NCBI GenBank assembly: GCA_033558025.1
Contig: JAUCEF010000016.1
Coordinates: 248,001-312,000, forward strand
DNA length: 64,000 nt
Direction of reading: 5' to 3'
DNA from: Phytophthora sp. 'mugwort'
Taxonomy: Eukaryota > Oomycota > Peronosporomycetes > Peronosporales > Peronosporaceae
Positions within the stretch are counted from its first letter, which is position 1. Every line of letters begins with the position of its first letter. A model generated the notes under the pieces. It was given only the letters and a program-made list of their open reading frames with translations. It was not told the DNA's origin and made no database searches. Below are positions 10,106 to 20,276 of the stretch, in pieces. A program made the position numbers and the translations under genes.

Positions 10106-10697
10106 TGCTGTTCACAAACTGAATTTGTATTTTGGCGCAAAAAACACATCTCCCCGTCCGCGTCGTCTCCCTCACGAAGGAGTACGCCTCATCCAGGGAG
10201 GCGCCGTTGAAGCGAACATCGAAAGCAGGCGTGCCATTAACAATATATATTATTCCAATATTACCCGTTATCTTAAGTATTTGTGGTGTTTTTTATTTTA
10301 ATTTTAAAATTATAACTTAACATTTCTAAAATATTTTCATAATTAATCGAACAAATGTTCTAACTTGTCTAATGTTTGTAATTCAATGTTTGTAATTCAG
10401 TAATATTACCATTATTGATTCTTAATATGGAGGTCACTGAAAATGTCCGCACTGTTTTTTCCCCAGAAATATACTTCTCTATGAAAACTCAAGCCGAGCG
10501 AGATGTATGCCTGCGTCTCCGAACAATGGGCCATCCCCTATCGTCATATCGCTCAAGCGTTGGCCGTTTTGTATCTCATGTCAGCAGTCTGTAGAGGCGT
10601 GTTCAGGAAGTGCTTGATCATTGGGTGAGCATTTGCTGCACTTGGCCATACAAGCATTGAGTGGCTCTCTACGGCTGGTCGCCCGCTCTCATTCCCT

Positions 10698-11706
10698 GTG
10701 GAGGAGAAGTACGATCACGCCAGCCATCTCTTCGCTAAACAGGTCACGACGGACGGGTACGGAGCATCTATCTTGCTGACTCGACCAAAACCAGAGGACG
10801 AAAAGTCTAACGAGCAGTCTGAACCCGCGGCAGTGCTCCCTCCCGGCTTTGTTCCGGACGTCGTGATAGGGCTCGATCCCCGCATGCGGTCGGTATGTAC
10901 GGTGGTCAGAGAAGTCTTTCGACCGGAGGACGAACGAGGAAAACAAAGCCGAAGGAGACGACGGAGAGGCTCCTCGCCGCCGCAACGACAGAGATATCGT
11001 TCAGGTTACTACGCGCGAGTACCGTGACCTGGGGTTCAACCGCTTTCGCGCGTGGAACGAAGAGCAGAAGCGGCTGTACCCAGAGTACAAGAAGATCATC
11101 GCAGAGATGCCCTCATTCAAAACTGCGAGCTGCGACAAGTACCTGGAGCGGCTGGCGTACTTCTGGCAACACGCTGCGCACCTGCTCAACTTCTATCGTA
11201 CGCGACCGTTTCTCAAGTGGCAGTTCTTCCAGAAGCGCATGGCGCGAGTGGCAGTGGACGAAATCGCCAGGCGGATTGTTCCCAAGGCCAAGCCTTCGAC
11301 ATGCGTGGCGTTCGGTTGGAGCAGGCGTAAAGGTATCAAGGGTCACGACCCTAGTCCGGTGAAAGGACTGAAGCAGGCGCTGCGGAAGCGCGCGACGGTG
11401 GTCTCCATGGACGAGTTCAGGACGATTAAACTCTGCTCGCAGTGCCACCAGACACTTTCGCCGGTCGAGTACCGCGTGGACGTCAAGCACGCGGAGAGGA
11501 GACAGTGCAAGGGCGTGGTTCTGCCGCAGAACCGAGCCGAGGTATAGTTTGAGAACACGACGTGCTACGGAGTGCTATGCTGCGGCCACGATGATTGCAA
11601 TGCCAGCTTCTGAGACCGCGACGTGAATGCGGCGATCAACATGCTGGAACTGCTCAAGAACGAGGTCTTGGGACGTGGACGCATGGAAGAATTCAGAAGA
11701 TCGTAG
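10698..11706 (+). pseudogene. Fanzor (TnpB-like, OMEGA-type nuclease) gene, broken, copy 2
   Basis: Same gene as at 7764-8772 with the same lesions: Arg in the GLDPG motif, a frameshift before the mid-domain, TAG at 11545 and TGA at 11611. RuvC-I Asp is at 10875-10877, the alternative catalytic Glu at 11413-11415, and RuvC-III Asp at 11620-11622. Identical breaks mean that inactivation preceded the tandem duplication, or less likely that the stops are read through. Confidence 0.85.
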
Positions 11707-12012
11707 ATTGAAAAAAACGTGGAGATGAGAAAGTCTTCACCCAGGTTAGACCTGGATATTGCAGGATAGGACATTCTCAGTGACCCTGTAATAATATATA
11801 GTATTAATAATAATGAGCAGACCCACCTCTATCCTTCTGCTCTTCTCCGTGACACTCTTTATTACGTTTGTTGCATTGAACACACACATCATCCTAAGCC
11901 TACATGATAAGGTCTCCAACAAAATGATAACGGGTATTAAGGAATACGTGTGTCCTTCATAATATAAAAAGAAAAGCATTCTTCTATAATGTTAGATACT
12001 ATTAGAATTCAA

Positions 12013-13039
12013 CTAAAGCAATATAAAGAAATAAGCAGGCATAGCTAAAAGTAACTCATAATGAAGTCCACCGCCAATGCCGGCATTTACCGCTTCACAA
12101 ACTCTTACGGTAGAGAGGATCAACTTACTCTGCTTTTTCAGCTGAATCACGTTGTCTTCGAGGTCCTCTGTGATCGAGTGCATGCCTGAGGACAAGTTTT
12201 CCATTATCGAGTAAGTACGGTTCGATCAATTAAACGCGCTGTTCATCGCACCGGATAGCAGCAAAACCTAAAGTATTAAAGTCCCAACACTTACCTCGAT
12301 TACACGTAACCACGCACGTGAGTCCAAGTTTATCGAAGCGAACAGTCACGCCCTACGCAAAAACAAAAGTAAGTGAAGGATTATATTTACTTGCACCGCC
12401 GGCGTTTTGCTATTACCTTCTTCGCGTAGACATCCTTGAGTTGTTTCCAGACATATCTCACCTGTTCATGACACTCCTTGACACTTCGGTGACATCCTCC
12501 TCGCTAGCAACAGTCTTTGTCTGGGTCACGCGCGTGACCTCTTCAACCGTTCGACGGACGGACGGCTCGAACGCATCCTCCACTTGACGCCGTACACAAT
12601 GTGGCTTCCGTGCACAATGTCGAATGTGGCAGCGCCGTTAACTAGTAGAGCCGCCTCTGGCATCCGTAAGAGATGTTCTTGCTATCTTCCAGCGCCTTAT
12701 TTGTCCTAGACAATATCGGCTGCGAATGATTGAACATATCGGTCGCTAGACTTAAAGCAAACGTTGACTGAGCGAGAAAAACGATCGTGCGCCTCGTTCA
12801 GCTGACGATCATGACGGTATTTTCTTCCTTCAGCTGTCGCTCATGGCGGTCTCTCTCTTCCTTCAGCGCCTCCTTCAGCTGACGCTCATGATGATCCCTC
12901 TCTTCCTTCAGCGCCTCCTTCAACTGCGCTCATGTCGCTCTCTCTCCTCCTCCAGCTCCTCGCGCTCTCGTGCCTCCTTAAGAAGCGCACGAACCACAGC
13001 TAGCTCCTCGCGAAGTTTCACTGCTTCAATCGCGTCCAT
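12013..13039 (-). pseudogene. Element-borne coiled-coil gene with introns, copy 2 (broken)
   Basis: Counterpart of the gene at 9079-10105, with start at 13039, the same broken coiled-coil repeats and the same donor and acceptor sites. The copies differ in single bases (one Ala/Thr-type change in the antisense reading near 12990). Upstream of its start lies a conserved reading FDVRFNGASLDEAYSFVRE on the minus strand at about 13085-13160, which recurs in the right arm of the inverted repeat. Confidence 0.55.
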
Positions 13040-13079
13040 TGCTGTTCACAAACTGAATTTGTATTTTGGCGCAAAAAAC

Positions 13080-13690
13080 ACATCTCCCCGTCCGCGTCGT
13101 CTCCCTCACGAAGGAGTACGCCTCATCCAGGGAGGCGCCGTTAAAGCGAACATCGAAAGCAGGCGTGCCATTAACAATATATATTATTCCAATATTATCC
13201 GTTATCTTAAGTATTTATGGTGTTTTTTATTTTAATTTTAAAAATTATAACTTAACATTTCTAAAATATTTTCATAACTAATCGAACAAATGTTCTAACT
13301 TGTCTAATGTTTGTAATTCAATGTTTGTAATTCGGTAATATTACCATATTTCGCATATATCAACCCGAAATTCGAAATCCTAAACTTTCGATATTTGCTA
13401 GAAGGACTTGGTCCTTCCCGTGTTTTGTAAGCTGTTTCTCGACAATAGGTGTATAAAACGGATCTGCTTCGTCTAATCTCATGTCGCTAAAGTACGTCTC
13501 AGCGCTTGTGTGCCCGCATAACTACGTACGCGCAATAAAACACAAAGATATCGAAGTCTAAAGCAAATTATGGATGTAAGGTGTAAATCAAAAGGCAGTA
13601 ATGCTAGAATATTCCTGCTAAAAACAAAACTTAACTATAGGAAGGCTACCCTTATACACATATCTACAAGACTTACCGCGGCTAAGCCAT
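13080..13690. repeat. Left arm of a ~0.6-kb inverted repeat
   Basis: The reverse complement of this stretch matches 14762-15352, at roughly 75-80% by eye, over its full length. Shared landmarks are the FDVRFNG coding block at the outer end, TGTTTGTAATTC motifs, GGACTTGGTCCTTCC, CTACGTACGCGCAA and GAAGGCTACCC. The inner end is TAAGTCTTGTAG preceded by a GCGGAATTGATG block, in the same outward orientation on both sides. Diverged arms imply an old structure. Confidence 0.8.
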
Positions 13691-14155
13691 CAATTCCGCA
13701 TCCCTGACTGACGTGAAGAATGTCTTGGTGTTCCGGAGTCATCGAATCGAGGACGGCGTCCCGTCAATGGTAGACTTCCCGCGGTTCTTCCGCACGTGCG
13801 TCGACGTCGAGTATACCTTGGCCTTGATGAATGATTCATGCACGCTGAAGGGTCCGCGTCTCCGGTGGGGAGAGGTTCACCGTGCTGTACACACTGTAGT
13901 CGTCAGCCTGCGCGTTGCCGAAGATAGGGAAGACGAACGGACGGAACTCTCTCCGTTGATTTGAAACATCAAATCTTCCGGTGCCAACTCTGCGAGCGTA
14001 ACTGGCACCTTAGGGAGGACCAGCGTGACGCTCCTGGACGCAAGGTAGTCCACGTGGCCAAGGTCGAGCACCACCTTCTCCGGCATGCACGCTCCAAGCT
14101 CGAAGCACCAGGTGTAAGCTTTCACCAACGACTTTCAGTCCGTAACTACTTCCTG
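13691..14155 (-). pseudogene. Unidentified relic ORF in the core of the inverted repeat (left half)
   Basis: Minus-strand reading contains VVLDLGHVDYLASRSVTL and PKVPVTLAELAPEDLMFQING, then after a frameshift SVHESFIKAKVYSTSTHVRKN. It ends toward the left arm with the GCGGAATTGATGGCT block and a GTAAGT, which looks like a splice donor. I do not recognise the protein. Several frameshifts make it a relic. Confidence 0.35.
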
Positions 14156-14405
14156 TAGCTGATGTGGTGGGGCGGATCCACTGAAATATCAGTCGGATCC
14201 CAACCCACACGTACTGCCCCCAGACACAGACTAACGGAGGGGTACTCCGACAACCGTGTTGTTGCTGAATGGTTCACCTTGTGTACCCGTCGGCGGGCTG
14301 GTACTGCTCTTTCGTTGACAGGAGATGCGCATTTAGTGGGCCCTGGACGTCCTTGTGGGGGCCGCCCTCGTCCGTGATACCAAGTAAGAAGCGCAGGTCA
14401 CGACG

Positions 14406-14649
14406 ATGGCAACCAGCGACGATTTCAGGGTCACCGTTAAGCGCATCTTCAAGAACTTAGAAGAGTCCATCCGCACCAACGAACCCCCCCCATCCCAATG
14501 AAGTAGACCAGATCGTGTTGCCCGACTTGGTTTCGGAGCCGCGGACTTTCGAGATGAGGATTGTTCAACTTTACCAAGACGTCTTCGACAACTTGCGGAT
14601 TCTCGAGGTTGAAGCGGGCAAGGGCCAGAACAAGCTGAAGACGTACTAA
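14406..14649 (+). pseudogene. Unidentified relic ORF in the core of the inverted repeat (right half)
   Basis: From ATG 14406 the frame reads MATSDDFRVTVKRIFKNLEE and, after a 1-nt slip in a C8 run near 14488, continues NEVDQIVLPDLVSEPRTFEM and QLYQDVFDNLRILEVEAGKG to a stop at 14649. Strongly protein-like, helical and acidic, family unknown. It points outward toward the right arm, mirroring the left-half relic. Confidence 0.4.
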
Positions 14650-14761
14650 TGCCAGACAGTGCTCTGCTCGGCAGGTGGTTCAGAATGATGGACACGGTGG
14701 AGTTGTCGGTGCAGTACGTGGCGATGGAGGTCGGTACAATTTGGTGTGCGGAATTGATGTC

Positions 14762-15352
14762 TAAGTCGCAGTAAGTCTTGTAGATTTGTGTGTAGGGGTA
14801 GCCTTCCCGTAATTAGGTTACGTTTTTAGCAGGAATACTGTAATTTCATTTACACCTTTTCATTTTAATTATTTGCTTTAGACTTCGATATCATATTCGT
14901 ATTTTTGTTGCGCGTACGTAGGTTTGCGTGCACACAAGCGTGAGACTGTACTCGACAGCCATGATATTAGCAAAAGCAGCTCAGTTTTGAACATCTATTG
15001 TCGAGAAGCAGATTACAAACACAGGAAGGACCAAGTCCTAGCAAATATAGAAAGGTTATCATTTTGAGTCTCGGGTTGATATACGCTAGTAACGGTAGTA
15101 TTACTGAATTACAAACATTATTAGACAAGTTATTAGTAGTACAACTTTTAATAATAATTTGGAATTATTTAGGAAATTTATAGAATCTAAAATAAAAAAT
15201 AAAAATTATCAAATACTTAAGAAATCGGAGAAAATATTGGAAATATATATATTGTATTGTTAATGGCACGCCTGCTTTCGATGTTCGCTTCAACGGCGCC
15301 TCCCTGGATGAGGCGTACTCCTTCGTGAGGGAGACGACGCGGACGGGGAGAT
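14762..15352. repeat. Right arm of the ~0.6-kb inverted repeat
   Basis: Reverse-complement partner of 13080-13690. Inner edge: GCGGAATTGATGTCTAAG then GTAAGTCTTGTAG. Outer edge: the FDVRFNG block, here followed by different coding text rather than the coiled-coil gene. No Fanzor gene is attached on this side. Confidence 0.8.
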
Positions 15353-15660
15353 GAAGGGCGACGACGCAGAAGACGCCACGCTTCAAGACTTCGCGGAAAA
15401 GAACCTGGACAACGACGGCGCGATGCTGGAAGGCCCTCCCCGAATGCTGCTCAAGCTTAACCCGATGGAGTGGTCTGTGGCCCGTTCTCCCGCCCTGAAG
15501 ATGGCCTCGAGAACCTGGCTTCATCTACATTGACCCGAAGAAGAAGGAAGCTGTGGTGGCCATGCTCGGCAAACACTTCGTCGCCCACATTCGTCTTGAC
15601 CGCCACCCGGATCGTCTTCTGGCCGACCTTCGTCACCGAGTGGTCGCTTTGGACTTGATG
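15247..15660 (+). pseudogene. Unidentified relic ORF beginning with the shared FDVRFNG block
   Basis: Reads FDVRFNGASLDEAYSFVRE in the arm, then after a 1-nt slip GDDAEDATLQDFAEKNLDND and LLKLNPMEWSVARSPALKM, then after another slip IDPKKKEAVVAMLGKHFVAH. The N-terminal block is shared with the region upstream of the coiled-coil genes in the Fanzor units, so two different proteins share one leader. Family unknown. Confidence 0.4.
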
Positions 15661-17429
15661 GCCATGTTGGTTAAGTTGGTGTGGTATTGCAGATCTGGAT
15701 AAGATGGAGGTTGACCGGCAGCTGGAGGATCCACGTCGCCATCGGCAGCCATAACTGCGTCAAGGTGATGGATCCGGACCAGGCCACACGCCTGGTCTGT
15801 ATACGGTACGGATCCTGGACCCGTCCCGTAGGATAAGTTCTTAAGTACTAGATCCGATCAGTTTAGTGTACACCGGGTAGAAGATTCGTAGCTGAATTGA
15901 GGTAGAGTGGAGACGGTTGGCCAGGGGAGGGTCAGAGATGGGATCCTAGGTTATAAGTAGTCCGTAGGATAGGTTTTGAGATGGGATCCGAAGGTAGATA
16001 GGCTAAGGTATAAATCAGAACCGAATTTACACTGGAAGACAGACTCGACTATTGTATAGGGTATTTCTATTGGCCCCATACACAGCTCAAGTCTAACTAT
16101 GGCGGTCTTCCTGCACACGTGGCAGCCCCTAGATAGCTTTGCCAGGCCGCGCTCGCCCTTTGGCTTCTCCCCCCCCCCCTTCAAGATCCCGCTATTGGAG
16201 GCATCAAGCATCGTAAAGGAACAAGGACAACTCCGATAAGGATCAAGGACACCCTCAAGAAGGAATAACCCCGGATTCCGTATTTCGATTACGGATCCAC
16301 AAGGTCTACGCAAAAGCTCAAGACCAAACTGACACCGGATCTCGTGCGCAGGAATACCCGCGCAGATCCACCCCTCCCAATGGGTGGTCTTGTGGGGTGC
16401 GGGGATTGTTTGCGAACGGGAGAGTTAACGGTACTCGCGCTCCATCACTGGCGACAACAACAGCATGGCGGGAAACGCCTGGTATATATACGCGGTATAC
16501 TAATGTATACAGTATACGTGCAGGCGTTGTTTACCTATGTGCCTGGCGAGCTGAGAGAACGGTCTTGCGCAAACCATGAACGTGCAGTCGAGGAAGAGCG
16601 GATTCTTGGGATACTTGAGCAGACAAAGCAGGCCCGGGTGTGCAAACCCGACCATACGTTTGATTACGCCCGCGTGCGCGTACACTTAGTGAAATTGCAG
16701 GAAGGGGCGCTCATCTGCTGAACTGTAGGCTTCAGTCCAAAAGCACGGTAGGAATCAGATCCCGTCAGCTCTTTCAGCACGCTCTTGACGACCGACACGG
16801 CAATATGACGAGGATGTAGCGGAAGCTCGCATCTTCCCGTTGTTTGCATCGGAAATTCGAGACCGCTGCTTCCAAAACCGCGATGGTCCAACCACTACGT
16901 CGGCAAGCGACTCGAGAACCTCGCGCATCGCCTCTGTTGCTTCCACGACGGTCTCAGCAGATAGCATGCATGAATGCGTGTTGACTTTTTCAATAGCGCC
17001 GTTGAGCTTAACGCACGGGGCAGCTCGCAAGCGGAAGTTGACGACAGATACAGGCATGATAACTCATACAACGGCAATTAATTTTTGTGTAAACGTGTTC
17101 TTAATAACTATATACTTAAAAAACGTTACACCGTTTTGAAAACTATACTTATCCAGGGTTCGGAAAAATAACTGAATACGGTAAATAACTGATTTCTTCG
17201 ATTGGAATATATATTATTGGGTTTCGCCTCGTCCAATACAATACCAAATTGCCCCAATTATTGGCAATAAATATTGCAAACGGTGCGAATGACTGGCCAC
17301 TGGAGCTCCACTAGCAGATCATAACTTGATGATTACACAGGGCAGCTACGAGACATCAGGCAGCAGTAGTTCGATTCCATCTCATCAACGGAGACCTACT
17401 TATTATATGCATTATGCATTTAGACTCCC
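15661..17429. other. Degenerate sequence with weak coding traces
   Basis: Contains many GGATCC-type hexamers (15.7-16.3 kb) and a C10 run near 16171. A minus-strand stretch at 16755-17057 (KLNGAIEKVNTHSCMLSAET, SRFWKQRSRISDANNGKMR) looks protein-derived but I cannot name it. No intact gene is seen. The part from 17100 is AT-rich and empty. Confidence 0.35.
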
Positions 17430-17723
17430 TCAACCAAAGCGTCTCCAGCTGTCTACAAGCTGATATGTTTCTCTTGGCGATAGTGCTTCATACGAAAGGT
17501 CGAAAAGTTGCTCCCTCAACCACTCCGGTGACCGGTAATAAGTGCATTTAGCATACGGGCAGGGCTTCATAGCTTGGTAGAAGTTGAGCTCTTTCGACAT
17601 AATGTTGGGCTCATTCATTGCCGTCCATAAGTTCTCAATGTTGTTGAACTGTGACTCGTACACTTCGCCCTCGAACTGAAGCCATTGAACGGCACCGCGA
17701 GGGACGGATGCGTCCGCCTTCAT
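17430..17723 (-). pseudogene. Unidentified ORF fragment, probably transposon-derived
   Basis: 97-residue open frame with protein-like composition (AVQWLQFEGEVYESQFNNIE, YYRSPEWLREQLFDLSYEA). No family recognised. It may belong with the minus-strand traces at 16.7-17.1 kb as pieces of one element gene. Confidence 0.3.
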
Positions 17724-17754
17724 CGCGATGTATTGCTCGATATGAGTATCGATA

Positions 17755-17995
17755 ACCTAAGCCAGTCTATCTTAGTATATTTAGTTTATTTGTTTTTGCC
17801 TAAGCAAGTCTATTTGTTTTTTCCCACGCTAGCTTAGTTAATTTTTCCTTACCTACACCGGTCTGTCTTAGTCTATTTTTTTTGCCTAAGCCAGTCTATT
17901 TTTATGCCCACGCTAGCTTAGTTATTTTTTTCCCTAACCTACGCCAGACTATCTTAGTTTAATAACGCCGGTCTATCTTAGTTTATTTTTTTATA
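17755..17995. repeat. Degenerate T-rich tandem repeat
   Basis: Irregular copies of a unit built from GCCTAAGCCAGTCTATTT, CCCACGCTAGCTTAGTTA and CCTACGCCGGTCTATCTTAG follow one another with T-runs between them. Non-coding. Confidence 0.6.
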
Positions 17996-18833
17996 CTACG
18001 CCGCCGCCTGCCCTGTTAGCCGCCCATACTAAACTTTCCGCTTTTGGCTCGGAAACTATTAGCGCAGGCACTTTGAACCTCGCCTCCTCGACTAAGATGT
18101 CCTTTAGGAATCGCAAGCGGTTGTATATCACTTCATGTGTTATCTAGCACAATCAGACGAGTTTCGTCCGTTAGCTTGCATGGCTTGACGTGCCGGTAAA
18201 CAAAACCCAACTACTATACATCTGAAAGCTCCATGCATATTTGCAGCCAGCGCATCATGTACAAGAAGTTATGTACATACTCTCCCCCGAGCAAACGTTT
18301 TTATGCTCAATATGCATTTTCTTTATAGGCAAGATTTCGACAAAGTCGTCAGCGTCTGGGGTAGATCCGAAGTCAGGCTCGAAAATCTTTAGAGCAGAAC
18401 GAGTTAGATATTCCCCAGTTGTGCTAGTTTGACGATGAAATCTTACCCGATTCTTAGTCGGAACAAACACAGGGAGCAAGTAGTCGAAGTTGACTCTGTT
18501 GTGGTAGTTGAAGAGTGCGCTGCTTTGCTAGATTGGTTTGCCATTTCATGCAGGCTTCCTTGATATAAACGACAACTGCCAATTCGAATTAGCAAAGACA
18601 GGAATTGCTACCCTCATAATTTCTACGCGACGACCATGCCTGGCTAGAAGACCTTGTCACTCATCAACGGACCACCTGGGGGCGAAGGCTTTTGAAGAAT
18701 GGGAAAGAGCGTCTTGCGTGTGGCTGGGTCACCCGTAGGCAGTGGGACCGGGCGCTGCGTGGTCTTCTATAGACCTTGTGATTCTACGTGAGCATCACGA
18801 GAAGTTTTCACGTGGCTGTTCTATTGCGAAGGC
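17996..18833. other. Sequence between the T-rich repeat and the giant palindrome
   Basis: One minus-strand open stretch (18255-18479, with the reading RVRFHRQTSTTGEYLTRSAL) looks protein-derived but is not recognised. Nothing else is identifiable. Confidence 0.3.
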
Positions 18834-20192
18834 CGTGACTACCGCATCATACCGAGCAGCGTACTGACGACCGGCGATGGAGTGAACTTGTAGCGGCAGC
18901 ATGGCCGGTAGAGTGGTGGCCCCGATGGGGCGAGCGAGCAGCAGCACGACGTAGCTCTGAATCATCGGTGCGGCTTCTTCTAATGATGGGGGTGTAAATA
19001 GGAGTACCTCATGATCGTGGCGGGGTGGCCGAGTGAGAAGAATGTGGCGTTTTTGGAAATGAAGTCGGAATAGGAATTGGGACCAAATGATCGTCGTACC
19101 AAGTACACACTGAGGCTCTTTACGTTCCGCCAATTACATCGCGCTATTTAGTCGTTCCGCCAATCATATGTCGTCGTCTCGCAGTCGAGCAAGCTGATAG
19201 GCTACTGACTGACAAAGCAAGCCTCGAGGAAAAGCCGCAAGCGATCTTGCAACTTCAACTTCGCGCCTCTTTCTGCGTACTTCTCTGGTCCATCATAGTA
19301 TGATTTATGTGGTCCACATATGGTCAATTCAACCAATTAGAAATCATTATTTTTGTAACTGTGTTATATCCTCGTAACACTTCAATAAACCTCGTTTTGA
19401 GCGAGGCACATTGCGCCTTGTTCTAGACATCTAGTGAGGTCTAGAGTGTATGCAAAGATTACTACGTAGTCTAATTTTGCGATCCTGAAAACCCTAGCTA
19501 ATATCGTTTATAGAAAATGAACTAGAAAAAAACTCATTTGCGAACAAAAATGACGCAAAAAAAAAGAAAGTTATCTTCTTTTATATCCATTGTGATTGGC
19601 TCAGAAAGTCTTTGCAGCATTTGCGCAAACGCTTTCATTTTGATGTTAGTTTTGTGAGAATCAGTAAGAAAACAATAAGTTGTTGCAGTGTACATGAAAT
19701 GGCCATTTTACGGTGGTCCAGAGACGTATTTGCCCGGATCCAATTTCAGCAGTCATGACTACTAAATCGCCACAACAGATAACCCCAGCACGCTAAATAT
19801 TTACCAGTCCAAACTGTAGCCATAAAAAAAAAAAGAAAACATCTCTCGAGCTCTGCAACAAATGTTACAAATATTAGCCGAAGGAAATAACCATGCCACC
19901 GCCGACCCCCTTGGCGTAGATCGCTGCCGGCAGTTTTAGCTAACTTCACTTATTGGGGCCGTAATTACTACGGTGATGCCATCGCACGCTCGATAGCGCC
20001 TCCAGCCGCTGCAACACCACCTCGTACAACTAGTCGCTGATGCCCATTTTGCTACCGTCGAGTTACCCCAGCCGTTACCTTCAGCTCTAGGTTGCCGCCC
20101 GCAGGCATCGCCAACTCCCCGCCGGCCGCAATTGCTACGGTGAAGTCAATGCAGAGGGGGTTGTGCCCAATAGCGTATTGAGCCACTGCAAC
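18834..20192. repeat. Left arm of a giant palindrome (1.36 kb)
   Basis: The reverse complement of 18834-20192 matches 20277-21635 nearly perfectly. I found one substitution in the ~330 bases compared in detail, plus one likely 1-nt indel. Landmarks are the T/A run at ~19826, the CAATAAACCTCG block at 19382 and the outer boundary near the CCGCATCATACC motif. Confidence 0.9.
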
Positions 20193-20276
20193 ATTGGCAA
20201 CCTAGCGCTGAAGCTGACGGCTGTGGTATGGCGACTGTAGCAAAATAGGCATTAGCTACTATTGCTACGAGGTGCT
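20193..20276. repeat. 84-bp spacer of the giant palindrome
   Basis: Non-palindromic centre. It is itself a diverged direct copy of the inner part of the right arm: AACCTAGCGCTGAAGCTGAC and TAGCAAAATAGGCATTAGC match AACCTAGAGCTGAAGGTAAC and TAGCAAAATGGGCATCAGC about 175 bp further right. Confidence 0.75.

Larger units (their letters stand above)
7485..10412. repeat. Fanzor-bearing unit, copy 1 of a head-to-tail tandem pair (~2.93 kb)
   Basis: The sequence from TTCTTAATATGG at 7485 to TAATATTACCAT ending 10412 recurs almost letter for letter from 10419 to 13347 at an offset of 2934 (2935 near the end after a 1-nt insertion in copy 2). Only a handful of substitutions separate the copies, for example near 7496, 7594 and 7672. 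Each copy holds a broken Fanzor gene on the plus strand and a broken, intron-containing coiled-coil gene on the minus strand. Copy 1 stops where copy 2 continues into the inverted-repeat arm described below. Confidence 0.9.
10419..13347. repeat. Fanzor-bearing unit, copy 2 of the tandem pair
   Basis: Near-identical to 7485-10412, separated from it by six bases (TATTGA). Unlike copy 1 its right end does not stop but runs on into the left arm of the 13.08-13.69 kb inverted repeat, so copy 2 is probably the source and copy 1 the duplicate. The 1-nt insertion near 13245 and scattered substitutions argue that the copies are distinct loci rather than one read placed twice. Confidence 0.9.

Noticed and set aside
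7485..13347. CRISPR array associated with the nuclease homologue
   Set aside because: No short regularly spaced direct repeats; the repeat here is one 2.93-kb tandem duplication, and Fanzors do not use CRISPR arrays.
13691..15660. Origin of the unidentified relic ORFs from a large DNA virus (Fanzors also occur in such viruses)
   Set aside because: No capsid, polymerase or packaging motif could be read; a transposon origin is simpler.
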